A stretch of DNA of 64,000 nt from Trichomonas vaginalis G3 (Eukaryota > Parabasalia > Trichomonadida > Trichomonadidae). Under the pieces are notes generated by a model. It saw only the letters and a list, made by a program, of their open reading frames with translations, made no database searches and was not told the origin of the DNA. The stretch lies in NCBI RefSeq assembly GCF_026262505.1, contig NC_067206.1, positions 9,606,268-9,670,267 on the forward strand, written 5' to 3'. The position numbers were made by a program, and so were the translations under genes. Positions 31,334 through 40,160 of the stretch are shown in pieces (position 1 is the stretch's first letter; each line of letters begins with the position of its first letter).

Positions 31334-32203
31334 AATAACTTGACGGTTTCTTGAACAAATGGTCGCACATTCAAATATTGTGATGTACGATCAGGATAAA
31401 AGAATGTTGTTGCCGTGAATTTAGAAAATAGCAAAATTTCAATTTACGCAATCGAGATATAACTTGATCGTTTGAGCGATAACCATGGCACCCATAGTAT
31501 TAATGAAAGTACTCATACTTACAATTATTTTCTCCCATAGGAATATTGTTCAATATACTTCACCTATAGAGGAAATCTCGAAATAAAATCGAATTTTTTC
31601 AAAAATTACAAAAATCAATTTTTTACAAAGATGTTCGAAAAATAACATTATATACGCATCAAATCAAAGCATTATATGGAGCATTATAATTCTATATATG
31701 ATTGTCCATCTTGCTGTTGTGCTATTTTTTTTAAACAATAATTTCATTGTTGAAATTAAATTTGCAATTTCAGTAAAAATTGCGACCCATCATTTTGAAT
31801 ATAATTGAATTAATACATTTATTGTAAGAATATTATATACCAAATATTAGACTTCCACATGAATCCTGGTATGATATTATAAGTATTGCAAAATTAGAAA
31901 AAAATATGCTCATGATATACTAAAATTCATGTTTCAAGGTTAACTTATAAATAAAATAAGTTCGAGAAATGCATCACTAAATATTTGAGCTTGTGCACTA
32001 TAATGCTATATAATAGTCTTCACTGTTTTTAATATATTGACTTTGCTAGACTTGATTTTTTTCATCACCCTAATGAGTGCCCATCCTTAAATAACCTTCT
32101 ACCTTCTGCTCTAATTTGATTATCATTCATTTTAGCTGTTCCGTTTTTGTTCATTTATGTAAGAATAAAAAATTAAAAAATAAATAAAAATAAAGTTTAT
32201 TTT

Positions 32204-33319
32204 TTAAAGCCCATAAAATGAATTAAGAACACATAAATTTTTATCATCTGCGACGTGACGAATACATTTTAATTTACTCAAGAATGCGTACCCTGATACA
32301 TTAAATCTAATTCCTGTCTTATTTAATTTCACAACTTTGAAAAGGAATGTATGAATAGCTATAAAATGATGAGAAGATGTTTTATGGGTTGCTTCCATTT
32401 TTTCTGAAATAAATGAATAAATATAATGCTTATACGTTTTCATATCTTTTATATTCTTAATAACGAATGGTATAGACCTTTCCACTTCGTCTTCCTTCGG
32501 TGCTGTTTTTCATATGAAACATTATTAGTATCTTCAATAATGAAACCACAATCACACAAAATTTTATAGGTTCCAATGGTTTCTTTTGATATTTTATCTA
32601 ATAAATCAAAAACTTTATCAACACCCGTGCATTTATTTAAATAATAATTTGTGTAAATATCATGATCTTCTTTCTTAATCGTATTAGTTGCATATATGTC
32701 ACGTTTTTTAGTGCTTTTTTGAATTTTTTGGAATCTAAAGGTGGTGAAAGTAGGATACAGGGGTATTCTTCATATCAATTAAATTGTAACTTATGTTTAC
32801 GAATAAATTTAGTACCTTCTTCTGAAAGTGTTTCGTCTATTTCACCATCTAATAAATTTTGTGTTGATTCTGAGACATAATTTTTATATCTTTCTTCATG
32901 AGATTTCTGAACTTCTGATTCTGAAGCTGGGATATTCATTAAACCCTCTACTTCATTTTCATTATATTTTTCAACTTCTCTTAATTCCTTAATTTTTTCA
33001 TCTATTTCATCTCTTATTTTTTTCAGTCTTTCAATTTCATCGTATTCATCATCTTTAATTCGTTCTTCATAATATTCGGGGAAAACATCAGGTTCTTTAG
33101 GTTTTTCTTCTTCAGATGTGGATATAAGAAATTTATAACATCATCTTTATTCATTTTTCCATCATAATCTAAATCATTTAATAACTCGGCAAATTTTTGA
33201 CAATTTCTTAAATAATATTTATCAACTTCATAACCCACCTCCTCTAATATATCCTTTATTTCCTCGTTTGTGAATCCTAATTTTTTAACGTTGTTAGTTT
33301 TGACGCTCATTTCATACAA
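32204..33319 (-). pseudogene. Polinton accessory region with EF-hand-like motif
   Basis: Region just upstream of the polymerase gene. It opens MSVKTNNVKKLGFTNEEIKDIL with a segment like an EF-hand loop (DLDYDGKMNKDDVINFL), then a Glu/Lys-rich coiled coil, and ends in a folded C-terminal stretch (HYIYSFISEKMEATHKTSSH...LNSFYGL). The order is the same in Polinton B (57457-58572). Function unknown; a replication helper or the polymerase's partner is possible from position. Broken. Confidence 0.5.
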
Positions 33320-34160
33320 AATAAAAAAATAAAATAATAAACATAACTAAGTTTTAATTTTTCGTAAGAAGTTTATTTTTTAAAAAGGTAAAAAAGGGGG
33401 GTTGGCGTCCTAAGGCGTCCTAGTGTAAATTTCTCAAAATTGTGATATTTACATCACATTTTTGAGAGGTTTATGGGCGTCCTAAGGGAAAATTGAATAG
33501 CTAGGGCGTCCCGAATTTTCATTCTAAGATTTAAATATATTATATACTTAAGTATAATACAAGCAATATAAAAATTAAATTTTTATTATGTTAACTTATA
33601 AGAAATTTTTTTGAATTATCGTTGATTTATTGTAATCTTTCCAGGCTATACTTTTGAAATCAACTTTACCTGTCATACGCATTAATGTAGTAGATGTCCA
33701 GGTGTAGCTATTATATCCCAGCAACATTGGTATTTTATCATTGTAAGATATCAAAATGAAGTGTTTTTTCAGATATAATTTTTCGTAAATTTTTCAAAAA
33801 TAAGATGGTAAAAAAGCCTCGACTTGCTCGAAAAATAACAATTTTTTTACTTGTAAAAATAACCCTTTTACAGCATGGGCAGCCATTCAATCACTATTTC
33901 TTTTTCTAAAAGTATATTTTTCAAAAAAAATAAGATCAAATTCGACAATTTCTTGATGAAAGCAAAAATATTACACATACTTCTAGATGCATGGGATAAA
34001 ATATGCAATTATTCAATCAATTCGCATGATTTGAAAAAAAAATCTAAATTTGATAAAAATGTAGAAATTTTTTATTTTTAACTTGAGATTCGATTTTTTT
34101 GATCCAATTTGTGAATTTTTTTGATCGGAATTTCAATTAATTTGTTGATCAAAAATGACC

Positions 34161-35266
34161 TCACAATGTTTGATCATAAGTGAAGTCATCTTCATGGGTA
34201 TTTAGAAATTCCAAGAGAAATTGCTTATTTCTCGCAGATGTAATATCTGAGAAAATCGAATTTAAATATTCATAGAAACCCAAATCATTCTCCGGTTCGA
34301 ATAATTCATCTGTTGCTTTTTCTGTTTTTTCTATGAATTTTAATAATTGATTAATAAATCTTCATCAGGAAGAATTATTGCTGCATTTGTGATAAAATTC
34401 CATATTGAGGTAATATGGCAATAATTACATTTATAAAATGTAATTTTATCCAAAATTTTTTGGCAAATTCGCATAATAGCATTAATATTTGAAGCTGAGG
34501 TTAAACCTGTGATTACTTCTGTAACTTTTGGAAAATCATTGCAATTTAATATCTCTTTATATTGAATTGAGAAATAAAAAAAATCAAATGGATTCATTTC
34601 TTCAATTTCAAGGAGATTGTAAAAATTGATAGAAGTGTTATTGCAACAAATTGTATTTGCAGCAAAAAATATCATTTGCTCGATTCCATTTTTGGAATAA
34701 ATTTGCTGGAACAATGTTAAATTAAAACAGTTGCTTAATTTTTCTTCATTGTTTTCATAAAAAAGTAACAAGTTTGCAACTGAAATTTCAAAATTTTGAT
34801 AATTGCCAGTTATTTCAGTAAATATATATATTTGCTTTTCTTCATCTAAAAATGGCAAATATTGATTTGCAATATTAACTAAAGTTTGGGATAAATTGTT
34901 CCAGTTTGATTTTACAATTTGTGAGCACATTATGTAATATGTAAATTTATCCGCTTTGTAGGAATTTAAAATTGTTTGTTGTTCTGTTTCAGTTAAATTA
35001 CTGAATTTTTCAAGATTAATATTGTGATAAAAAATAGAATCCTTGAAACATTCTGATATCTTTTCAATGTTTAAAACGGATGCTAAAAAATGTAAAAGAA
35101 CTTCATCAGTCACTGTGATTTTTTTGAAAAATTTATCCCAATTCAAGCATCCAATTGATCTTTCTGTCATTGTACTTATGCATTGATAAAGTTGATTTAA
35201 TGAATCCGAAGAATAATCATTATGCTTGACTAGTTGAGTTAGTTGATACAGACTGTCGTCAGCCAT
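34161..35266 (-). pseudogene. HEAT/ARM-like helical gene inside MULE-2, frameshifted
   Basis: Begins MADDSLYQLTQLVKHNDYSS after a TCATTTTTTTA initiator. The 308-residue frame is all-helical, Leu/Phe/Asn-rich, like a HEAT or importin-type repeat protein. It stops after DLLINY, but a shifted frame continues at once with protein-like sequence (QLLKFIEKTEKATDELFEPEN...) to 34161, so a single frameshift near the C-terminus is likely. It is not a transposition gene by any motif I see. It may be captured host cargo, as in Pack-MULEs, or an accessory MULE protein. Confidence 0.5.
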
Positions 35267-35267
35267 T

Positions 35268-35279
35268 TTAAAAAAATGA
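35268..35279 (-). promoter_or_regulatory. Initiator of the HEAT-like gene
   Basis: TCATTTTTTTA on the minus strand, about 10 bases before the ATG at 35266. Confidence 0.5.
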
Positions 35280-35316
35280 ATAAAATTGTATAGTAAATTA
35301 TATTTGTGAAATTTGT

Positions 35317-35714
35317 GACGCTACATTCAATCTAAGACCAATATCTCAAAGAATTCCTCATTTAAGTATTACTTTTCATTGTTTTTTAAAAAATATCTTT
35401 GCTTATTTGTTCACTTTTTTGACATTTATTATATGCTTTTTATCATATTTCCGATGATATGAATATATATTCTATATAAGAATGACGCTACATTCAATCT
35501 AAGACCAATATCTCAAAGAATTCCTCATTTAAGTATTACTTTTCATTGTTTTTTAAAAAATATCTTTGCTTATTTGTTCACTTTTTTGACATTTATTATA
35601 TGCTTTTTATCATATTTCCGATGATATGAATATATATTCTATATAAGAATGACGCTACATTCAATCTAAGACCAATATCTCAAAGAATTCCTCATTTAAG
35701 TATTACTTTTCATT
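35317..35714. repeat. 167 bp tandem repeat, 2.4 copies
   Basis: Copies start at 35317, 35484 and 35651 with GACGCTACATTCAATCTAAG; the third stops after about 64 bases. The copies are nearly identical. The array is the spacer between the two divergent genes of MULE-2, so it duplicates their promoter region. Confidence 0.93.
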
Positions 35715-35757
35715 TTTGATTCAATTTTCGAACGGTTTTCGTAAATTTTGCATCATT

Positions 35758-35767
35758 TCATTTTTTA
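35758..35767 (+). promoter_or_regulatory. Initiator of the MULE-2 transposase
   Basis: TCATTTTTTA directly adjoining the ATG at 35768, a near-perfect trichomonad initiator. Confidence 0.65.
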
Positions 35768-38020
35768 ATGGGAAAATCATCTATATTTAATCAAAAAAGA
35801 GCAAACTTTACAGACGAAAATAAAATATTTATCAGGGAACAATCTGATAAATACCAAAAATCAACATCGAGAGATGAAAAAACGAATATAATCAAACAAG
35901 TTCTTCAATATTTTAATATTAAATACGCCGAAAATGAATCTAAAGCTGTCAGAAGATATTTTAGTTATATTGCAGTTAAAAATATTCCCGCAGTTACTGG
36001 AAAATATCCTGATACAATTGTTCGCAAAGATATGCTTTATTCGCATGATCATACAAATATTATTAATTCAAATAATATTGAACGTTACTACCGTTGCATC
36101 GATCATTCTTGTCAAGCACGTTATTTAGTTAAAATTGAGAACAGTTCAGTTTCCGAAGATTTACAAAAGGAACATATACCCGAATGCAGACAATTTAAAA
36201 AGTTACAAAATGAAAAAAATGATCTTCATAAATCAATGACTCTGACAGAAATATACAATAAGGCAATGGCAAAATTTTCTGAAGACAACGGCACTTTTCA
36301 GCAGATTAAAAAATTTATGACAGAACTTGCTGTTGGTACTGATGAAAACCCATTAATTAAAGATTCATTGGTCAGGGAAGTTTATAATAAGTCCAGAAAA
36401 TTTTCTGTTGGAGAAAAAATTACAGACGATGAAATTGCTAATTTTTGTTTAATAAATGGCGAGCAGTTTTTCATTGGCCATGATTTTCAAGCAAATTGTG
36501 AGACGATGTTTTTTGGTTTTGAGAAGGCAATTCAATTTGCAAAAGAAGCCACAGATTTATTTTGCGATGGAACTTTTAAAATTACACCAAAACATTTTCA
36601 AAAAGGACAGATGCTAACAATTATGATTTGTGAACCTTCAACAAATCAATATCTACCACTTTTATTTATATTCATGAAAAACCGCACATTTGAATCTTAT
36701 AAGAAGGCATTTGAATATATTTTTACTGTCAAGGGTATTCAATTTTCAAAGCTAATTCAAATTCATTGTGATTTTGAAAAGGGAATGATAGAGGCACTTC
36801 AACAAATTTTCCCTAAAGTCCGTATAATTGGATGCCTATTTCATTTCAAACAAGCTTTACACAGGAAACTTGTAGCACTTTATACAAAAAATTTCAATAC
36901 TTTACAAAATTCTTTATTTAAGCTATATTCTATTACTCCATTCATGTCTCATGAAGAATTTGTACTTACAATGCATATAATTAATCAAAATAAAGTTGAT
37001 TCGATCAAAGATTATATTGATTATTTCAACAAAGTTTGGTTGCCGCACTACAATTTAATATCTCAATATAATAATGCAACTGCAATATTCACTAATGATT
37101 GCCTCGAGAGTATGCATTCAGAATTTTCTTCGTTAAAACATCCAAACATTTATGAAGCTATTAAGAAGATATCTCAAATCCAATTAGATAAATATAACGC
37201 CATCAAAAATAACCAGAAGATCGAGCGCCATATAAAAACCGTTATCACTGATAGCTACAAAAATTATATTCTTGACTGCTTTCAAAAAGAACTTGAGAAA
37301 ACAATTTTTTCTATCAAACAATACAACGTAAGTGATCTTTCTTTGGCTCAGAACGAGATTTCTCCATATGGTTCCATAGAATCGAGTTCATTGTTCGAAA
37401 ATATTCCAGTTCATGATGCAGATATACTCAAATCGATCGATCTAACAGATAAAGATACAATGATCACTAAGTTTATTAATGAAAAAAGAGAAAAAATTAT
37501 GGCATTATTTAATGAAACATTAAATCATCCAGATTTTAATTCATCCACTCCAATTCAAACTAATTTTGAGCAAGCCGATACAAATCAAGGTTCAGATGCT
37601 CCAATTCGCTCCGAAAATTCAAATATTGCAGACTCTACAGATTTAGAACCAGAAAATCAAAACCATCCTTCTACAAATCAAATGTCTAGTAATCTAGAAC
37701 ATAAGCTGGACCTTCTTGATCATATTGAAAAACAATTATCGAAAATGCGCTCGTTATTGGGAATTCTTCCTACTACAAATGCTATTGTTGGGCCGTCAAA
37801 ACAAGTTTCAGTTAATAGCAAGCAAAATTCTGAAAAAAATAAGAAAAAATCTTCCATAACAACAAAATCAAACAATAAAAAACAAAATTCATCCGACAAT
37901 CCTCCTAAACGTAAAGCTCCTATTTCGGAAAGGATTCTCAGCGATAATAACTTATATTTTCAAGTTCATCGAAAGAGATCGAAAAGCAAACGTTCCACAT
38001 CTACAGAGAAAAAGAATTGA
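35768..38020 (+). CDS. MULE transposase (MULE-2)
   Basis: An intact 750-residue protein. A zinc-finger-like N-terminal segment (ERYYRCIDHSCQARYLVKI...HIPEC, about residues 100-145) precedes the RNase H-like core. Catalytic positions are visible: Asp in ATDLFCDGTFKI, Asp in IQIHCDFEKGMIEAL followed by IIGCLFHFKQALHRK (the CxFH motif of MULEs), and Glu in TNDCLESMHSEF. The C-terminal 200 residues are Ser/Asn/Lys-rich with basic clusters (KRKAPISERIL, RKRSKSKRS) suited to nuclear import and DNA binding. Larger than the MULE-1 transposase and a different lineage. Confidence 0.87.
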   Translation: MGKSSIFNQKRANFTDENKIFIREQSDKYQKSTSRDEKTNIIKQVLQYFNIKYAENESKAVRRYFSYIAVKNIPAVTGKYPDTIVRKDMLYSHDHTNIINSNNIERYYRCIDHSCQARYLVKIENSSVSEDLQKEHIPECRQFKKLQNEKNDLHKSMTLTEIYNKAMAKFSEDNGTFQQIKKFMTELAVGTDENPLIKDSLVREVYNKSRKFSVGEKITDDEIANFCLINGEQFFIGHDFQANCETMFFGFEKAIQFAKEATDLFCDGTFKITPKHFQKGQMLTIMICEPSTNQYLPLLFIFMKNRTFESYKKAFEYIFTVKGIQFSKLIQIHCDFEKGMIEALQQIFPKVRIIGCLFHFKQALHRKLVALYTKNFNTLQNSLFKLYSITPFMSHEEFVLTMHIINQNKVDSIKDYIDYFNKVWLPHYNLISQYNNATAIFTNDCLESMHSEFSSLKHPNIYEAIKKISQIQLDKYNAIKNNQKIERHIKTVITDSYKNYILDCFQKELEKTIFSIKQYNVSDLSLAQNEISPYGSIESSSLFENIPVHDADILKSIDLTDKDTMITKFINEKREKIMALFNETLNHPDFNSSTPIQTNFEQADTNQGSDAPIRSENSNIADSTDLEPENQNHPSTNQMSSNLEHKLDLLDHIEKQLSKMRSLLGILPTTNAIVGPSKQVSVNSKQNSEKNKKKSSITTKSNNKKQNSSDNPPKRKAPISERILSDNNLYFQVHRKRSKSKRSTSTEKKN

Positions 38021-38927
38021 TATATGAAGTCTAATTCCTTTTATAACTACTATATTTTTATTCTTATGACTAAAAAATAATATATTATTTAACAATTTTC
38101 ATTTTTTTCTTTTAACAATTTCGTTTTATTTCCATTTATTGTTAAATGATTTTTAGCATACACCTTTCTTTGTTCATCTTCTAAATACAATTTATTTTTT
38201 CTTAGATATAATTCTATTCATTCAATTTGATCGTCATTTTTCAGTACATGATCGTAATTTTCAATTATTGATCGCGATTTTACTTCAGAATTTGTTCGCA
38301 ATATTGCTTATCAAAATTATATCTCTATTCTCTCATTTCTGTTTAGTCAATATCATTACACTCCTATTGTCTAATAACATGCTATTAATTTTCTTAAAAT
38401 TAAAAAAAAATATCAACTTTTAAAAACAGAAACTTAACATCCTTAGGTCAATGGATTTTGATGTGAGATACATTTAATCTGTTTTTCTTTTTTATTTTAA
38501 ATAATTGAATATTTATAGTTGTTATGGGTCTTACATCATGTAAAACGAATTTTCTTAAAGTAAATTTACTTTTTCTTCAATCTTTCTTACATATTTATTA
38601 AAAAAAAAATTATCCAAAAAAAGATGTTTTAGAATGAAAAAAAATAGAAAAATCTTCATTTATAGTCTTTCTTGAATGTATACGTTTTGATTTTTTTCTT
38701 TTTTAAAAAATTCAATTTCTAGAAAAATCGAGAAAAAATCATTTTCTTCTATTTTTTTAGGACGCCATACCCATTGAAATCTCTTCTCAGGACGCCATAA
38801 ACTATTCAATTATGGTGTAAACTTCTTAAAAATTGAATAGTTTACATCAGGACGCCTTAGGACGCCAACCCTTTACGCGCCCTTTTAAAAAAATTTTATT
38901 TTTTATTTCATTATGGTAGTGAATCTT

Positions 38928-39518
38928 TTATTCATGAAAATAATTATTTCTAATTTCTTTTACTCTCTCGTACATACTAGATTTAAAGAATTCAGAACAT
39001 TTCCCATAATCTCCTAAATGTTTTCTTATCCCTAACGTGTGCCAGTTATTATATGAAACTGAATAAACTTTATCTTTATCTTTACACCTTTCATCACTTC
39101 CAATATATTTATATCTCAGTTTTGATTTAGCATTTTCATATTCATTAGCGTTTAATAATTCACAGTCTTCCTTTTTAAATTGATGTTTAAGATATTCAGG
39201 ATTTAATACTCTACGTTTATATGCTCCTAACTTAGTTCTAAAGGTTTTTCTACAAAATTTAGGAATTCCATACTCTTTAATGTCATCAATGATTTCCATT
39301 TCATTATTTTCAATTTCTTCTTCTCGTTTATGAGGTCTTTGATTATGACTCCATTGATTCCATGAAATTAAATATTCTTTATCATTATATTTATACCTCA
39401 TTAGCTTATTTTGGCTTTCATATTCATTTAATAATTCACAATCTTCATTTTTAAATTGAAGTTTAACCCATTCAGGATTTAAACAATGTTTAATTAATCG
39501 CGGAATATCTGACATCAT
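38928..39518 (-). CDS. Polinton protein with two DUF723-like repeats
   Basis: 196 residues. Two related segments of about 55 residues: LNPEWVKLQFKNEDCELLNEY...LMRYKYNDKEYLISWNQW and LNPEYLKHQFKKEDCELLNANEY...LRYKYIGSD...VYSVSYNNW. The pattern of FxxEdCxLL, KLxYKY and a terminal Trp resembles small DNA-binding repeats found beside homing or VSR-type endonucleases and in large DNA viruses (DUF723-like). There is no nuclease motif. The start lies within the terminal inverted repeat, so both arms carry its first codons. The frame is intact. Confidence 0.5.
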   Translation of the reverse strand: MMSDIPRLIKHCLNPEWVKLQFKNEDCELLNEYESQNKLMRYKYNDKEYLISWNQWSHNQRPHKREEEIENNEMEIIDDIKEYGIPKFCRKTFRTKLGAYKRRVLNPEYLKHQFKKEDCELLNANEYENAKSKLRYKYIGSDERCKDKDKVYSVSYNNWHTLGIRKHLGDYGKCSEFFKSSMYERVKEIRNNYFHE

Positions 39519-39884
39519 CTATATATAGATTCTTTTATAAAAGATAAAAAAATAAATTATTTTAAAATTAATGTTAATTTTTTTAATGATTTATAAATAA
39601 ATATATTTTAAAATTAATGTTAATTTTTTAATGATTTATAAATAAATATATTTTAAAATTAATGTTAATTTTTTAATGATTTATAAATATATTTTAAAAT
39701 GTGTTTAGTATATAATATTTATTACTAATTTATTTAATAATGTCGCGCTTTCTTACGAATTCATGACTTAAAAAACGTAAGAAAAAATTTTTATATCATC
39801 TATATATAGAAGATGTGAAAATATACCTTCATCTATATATAGACGTAACAAAAAAAGTCACAAAACCCTTCCACATATACTACT
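39468..39884 (-). repeat. Right terminal inverted repeat of Polinton A
   Basis: Mirror of 14320-14736, followed by the AATATA duplication at 39885. It contains the start of the gene at 38928-39518. Confidence 0.93.
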
Positions 39885-40160
39885 AATATATGATTTGATA
39901 TAATATAAAGTAAATACAAACAATTTATTTTAAATGAGAAAGACAAAAGAATAATATATGATTTGATATAATATAAAGTAAATACAAACAATTTATTTAA
40001 AATGAGAAAAACAAAAGAATAATATATGATTTGATTTAATATAAAGTAAATACAAACAATTTATTTAAAATGAGGAAGACATAAACAAAATATATGGTCT
40101 GATATAATATAAAGTAAATACAAACAATTTATTTAAAATGAGGAAGACATAAACAAAATG
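39885..40160. repeat. 68 bp tandem repeat at the Tubby gene 3' end
   Basis: The shared CAATTTATTT segment recurs at 39921, 39989, 40057 and 40125, a 68-base period. The copy at 40125 contains the last codons and stop of the Tubby gene (LCLPHFK then TAA on the minus strand), so the array is a duplication of a gene end plus 3' flank. Polinton A inserted at its outer edge: the sequence left of the element (14284-14319) is another copy of the same unit. Confidence 0.85.

Larger units (their letters stand above)
29658..32086. mobile_element. Kolobok DNA transposon, 2.43 kb
   Basis: Terminal inverted repeats GGATGGGCACTCAT at both ends (14 bases perfect, then AGG with a one-base offset), flanked by TTAA at 29654-29657 and 32087-32090. 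TTAA duplication, the size and a single Kolobok-type transposase fit the Kolobok superfamily. The equivalent place in Polinton B (near 58692) has one TTAA and no insertion, giving the empty site. The left 430 bases and the right 700 bases are non-coding. Confidence 0.93.
26259..32153 (-). pseudogene. Polinton family B DNA polymerase part, interrupted by Kolobok
   Basis: Protein-primed family B polymerase region on the minus strand. Seen in order: N-terminal domain with a Cys-x2-Cys zinc motif (VCPYCKEEV...CEKCKENN); exonuclease motifs DFETLE (I), GFNSGKFDL (II) and YCNKDVEIM (III); an HNH/endonuclease VII-like zinc motif; then polymerase motif A VDFNSLYPSSF, motif B KISLNGSYGY and motif C EGDTDSS. 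It replicates the element. A Kolobok (29658-32086) lies near the 5' end of the gene, and the region is otherwise broken in a few places. Polinton B holds a close copy. Confidence 0.88.
33399..38871. mobile_element. MULE-2: Mutator-like transposon with extra gene, 5.5 kb
   Basis: The left end and the inverted right end both read GGGTTGGCGTCCTAAGGCGT and three more bases (23 identical), then continue with further spaced GGCGTCC motifs (four per end), likely transposase binding sites. It encodes an intact MULE transposase (+) and a damaged HEAT-like gene (-) on opposite strands, with a 167 bp tandem repeat between them. It lies in Polinton A between the DUF723-like gene and the EF-hand-like accessory region. 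No matching 9-10 bp duplication is seen at its edges. Confidence 0.8.
14320..39884. mobile_element. Polinton/Maverick A, 25.6 kb with nested insertions
   Basis: A full-length Polinton bounded by 417 bp inverted repeats and a 6 bp target duplication. Parts recognised from left to right: accessory genes, double jelly-roll major capsid protein, packaging ATPase, possible minor capsid genes, fibre-like protein, retroviral-type integrase, protein-primed family B polymerase, accessory genes. Not recognised: the adenovirus-type cysteine protease usual for the family. Foreign insertions are a KilA-N unit (22860-24180), a Kolobok (29658-32086) and a MULE (33399-38871); without the last two and their duplicated bases the element is about 17.7 kb. 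It is broken, with about ten reading-frame breaks. The arms look identical, so insertion was recent. Confidence 0.93.

Noticed and set aside
33399-38871. Exact target duplication for MULE-2
   Set aside because: Left GTAAAAAAGG and right TTTACGCGCC do not match; flanks may have changed or boundaries differ slightly.
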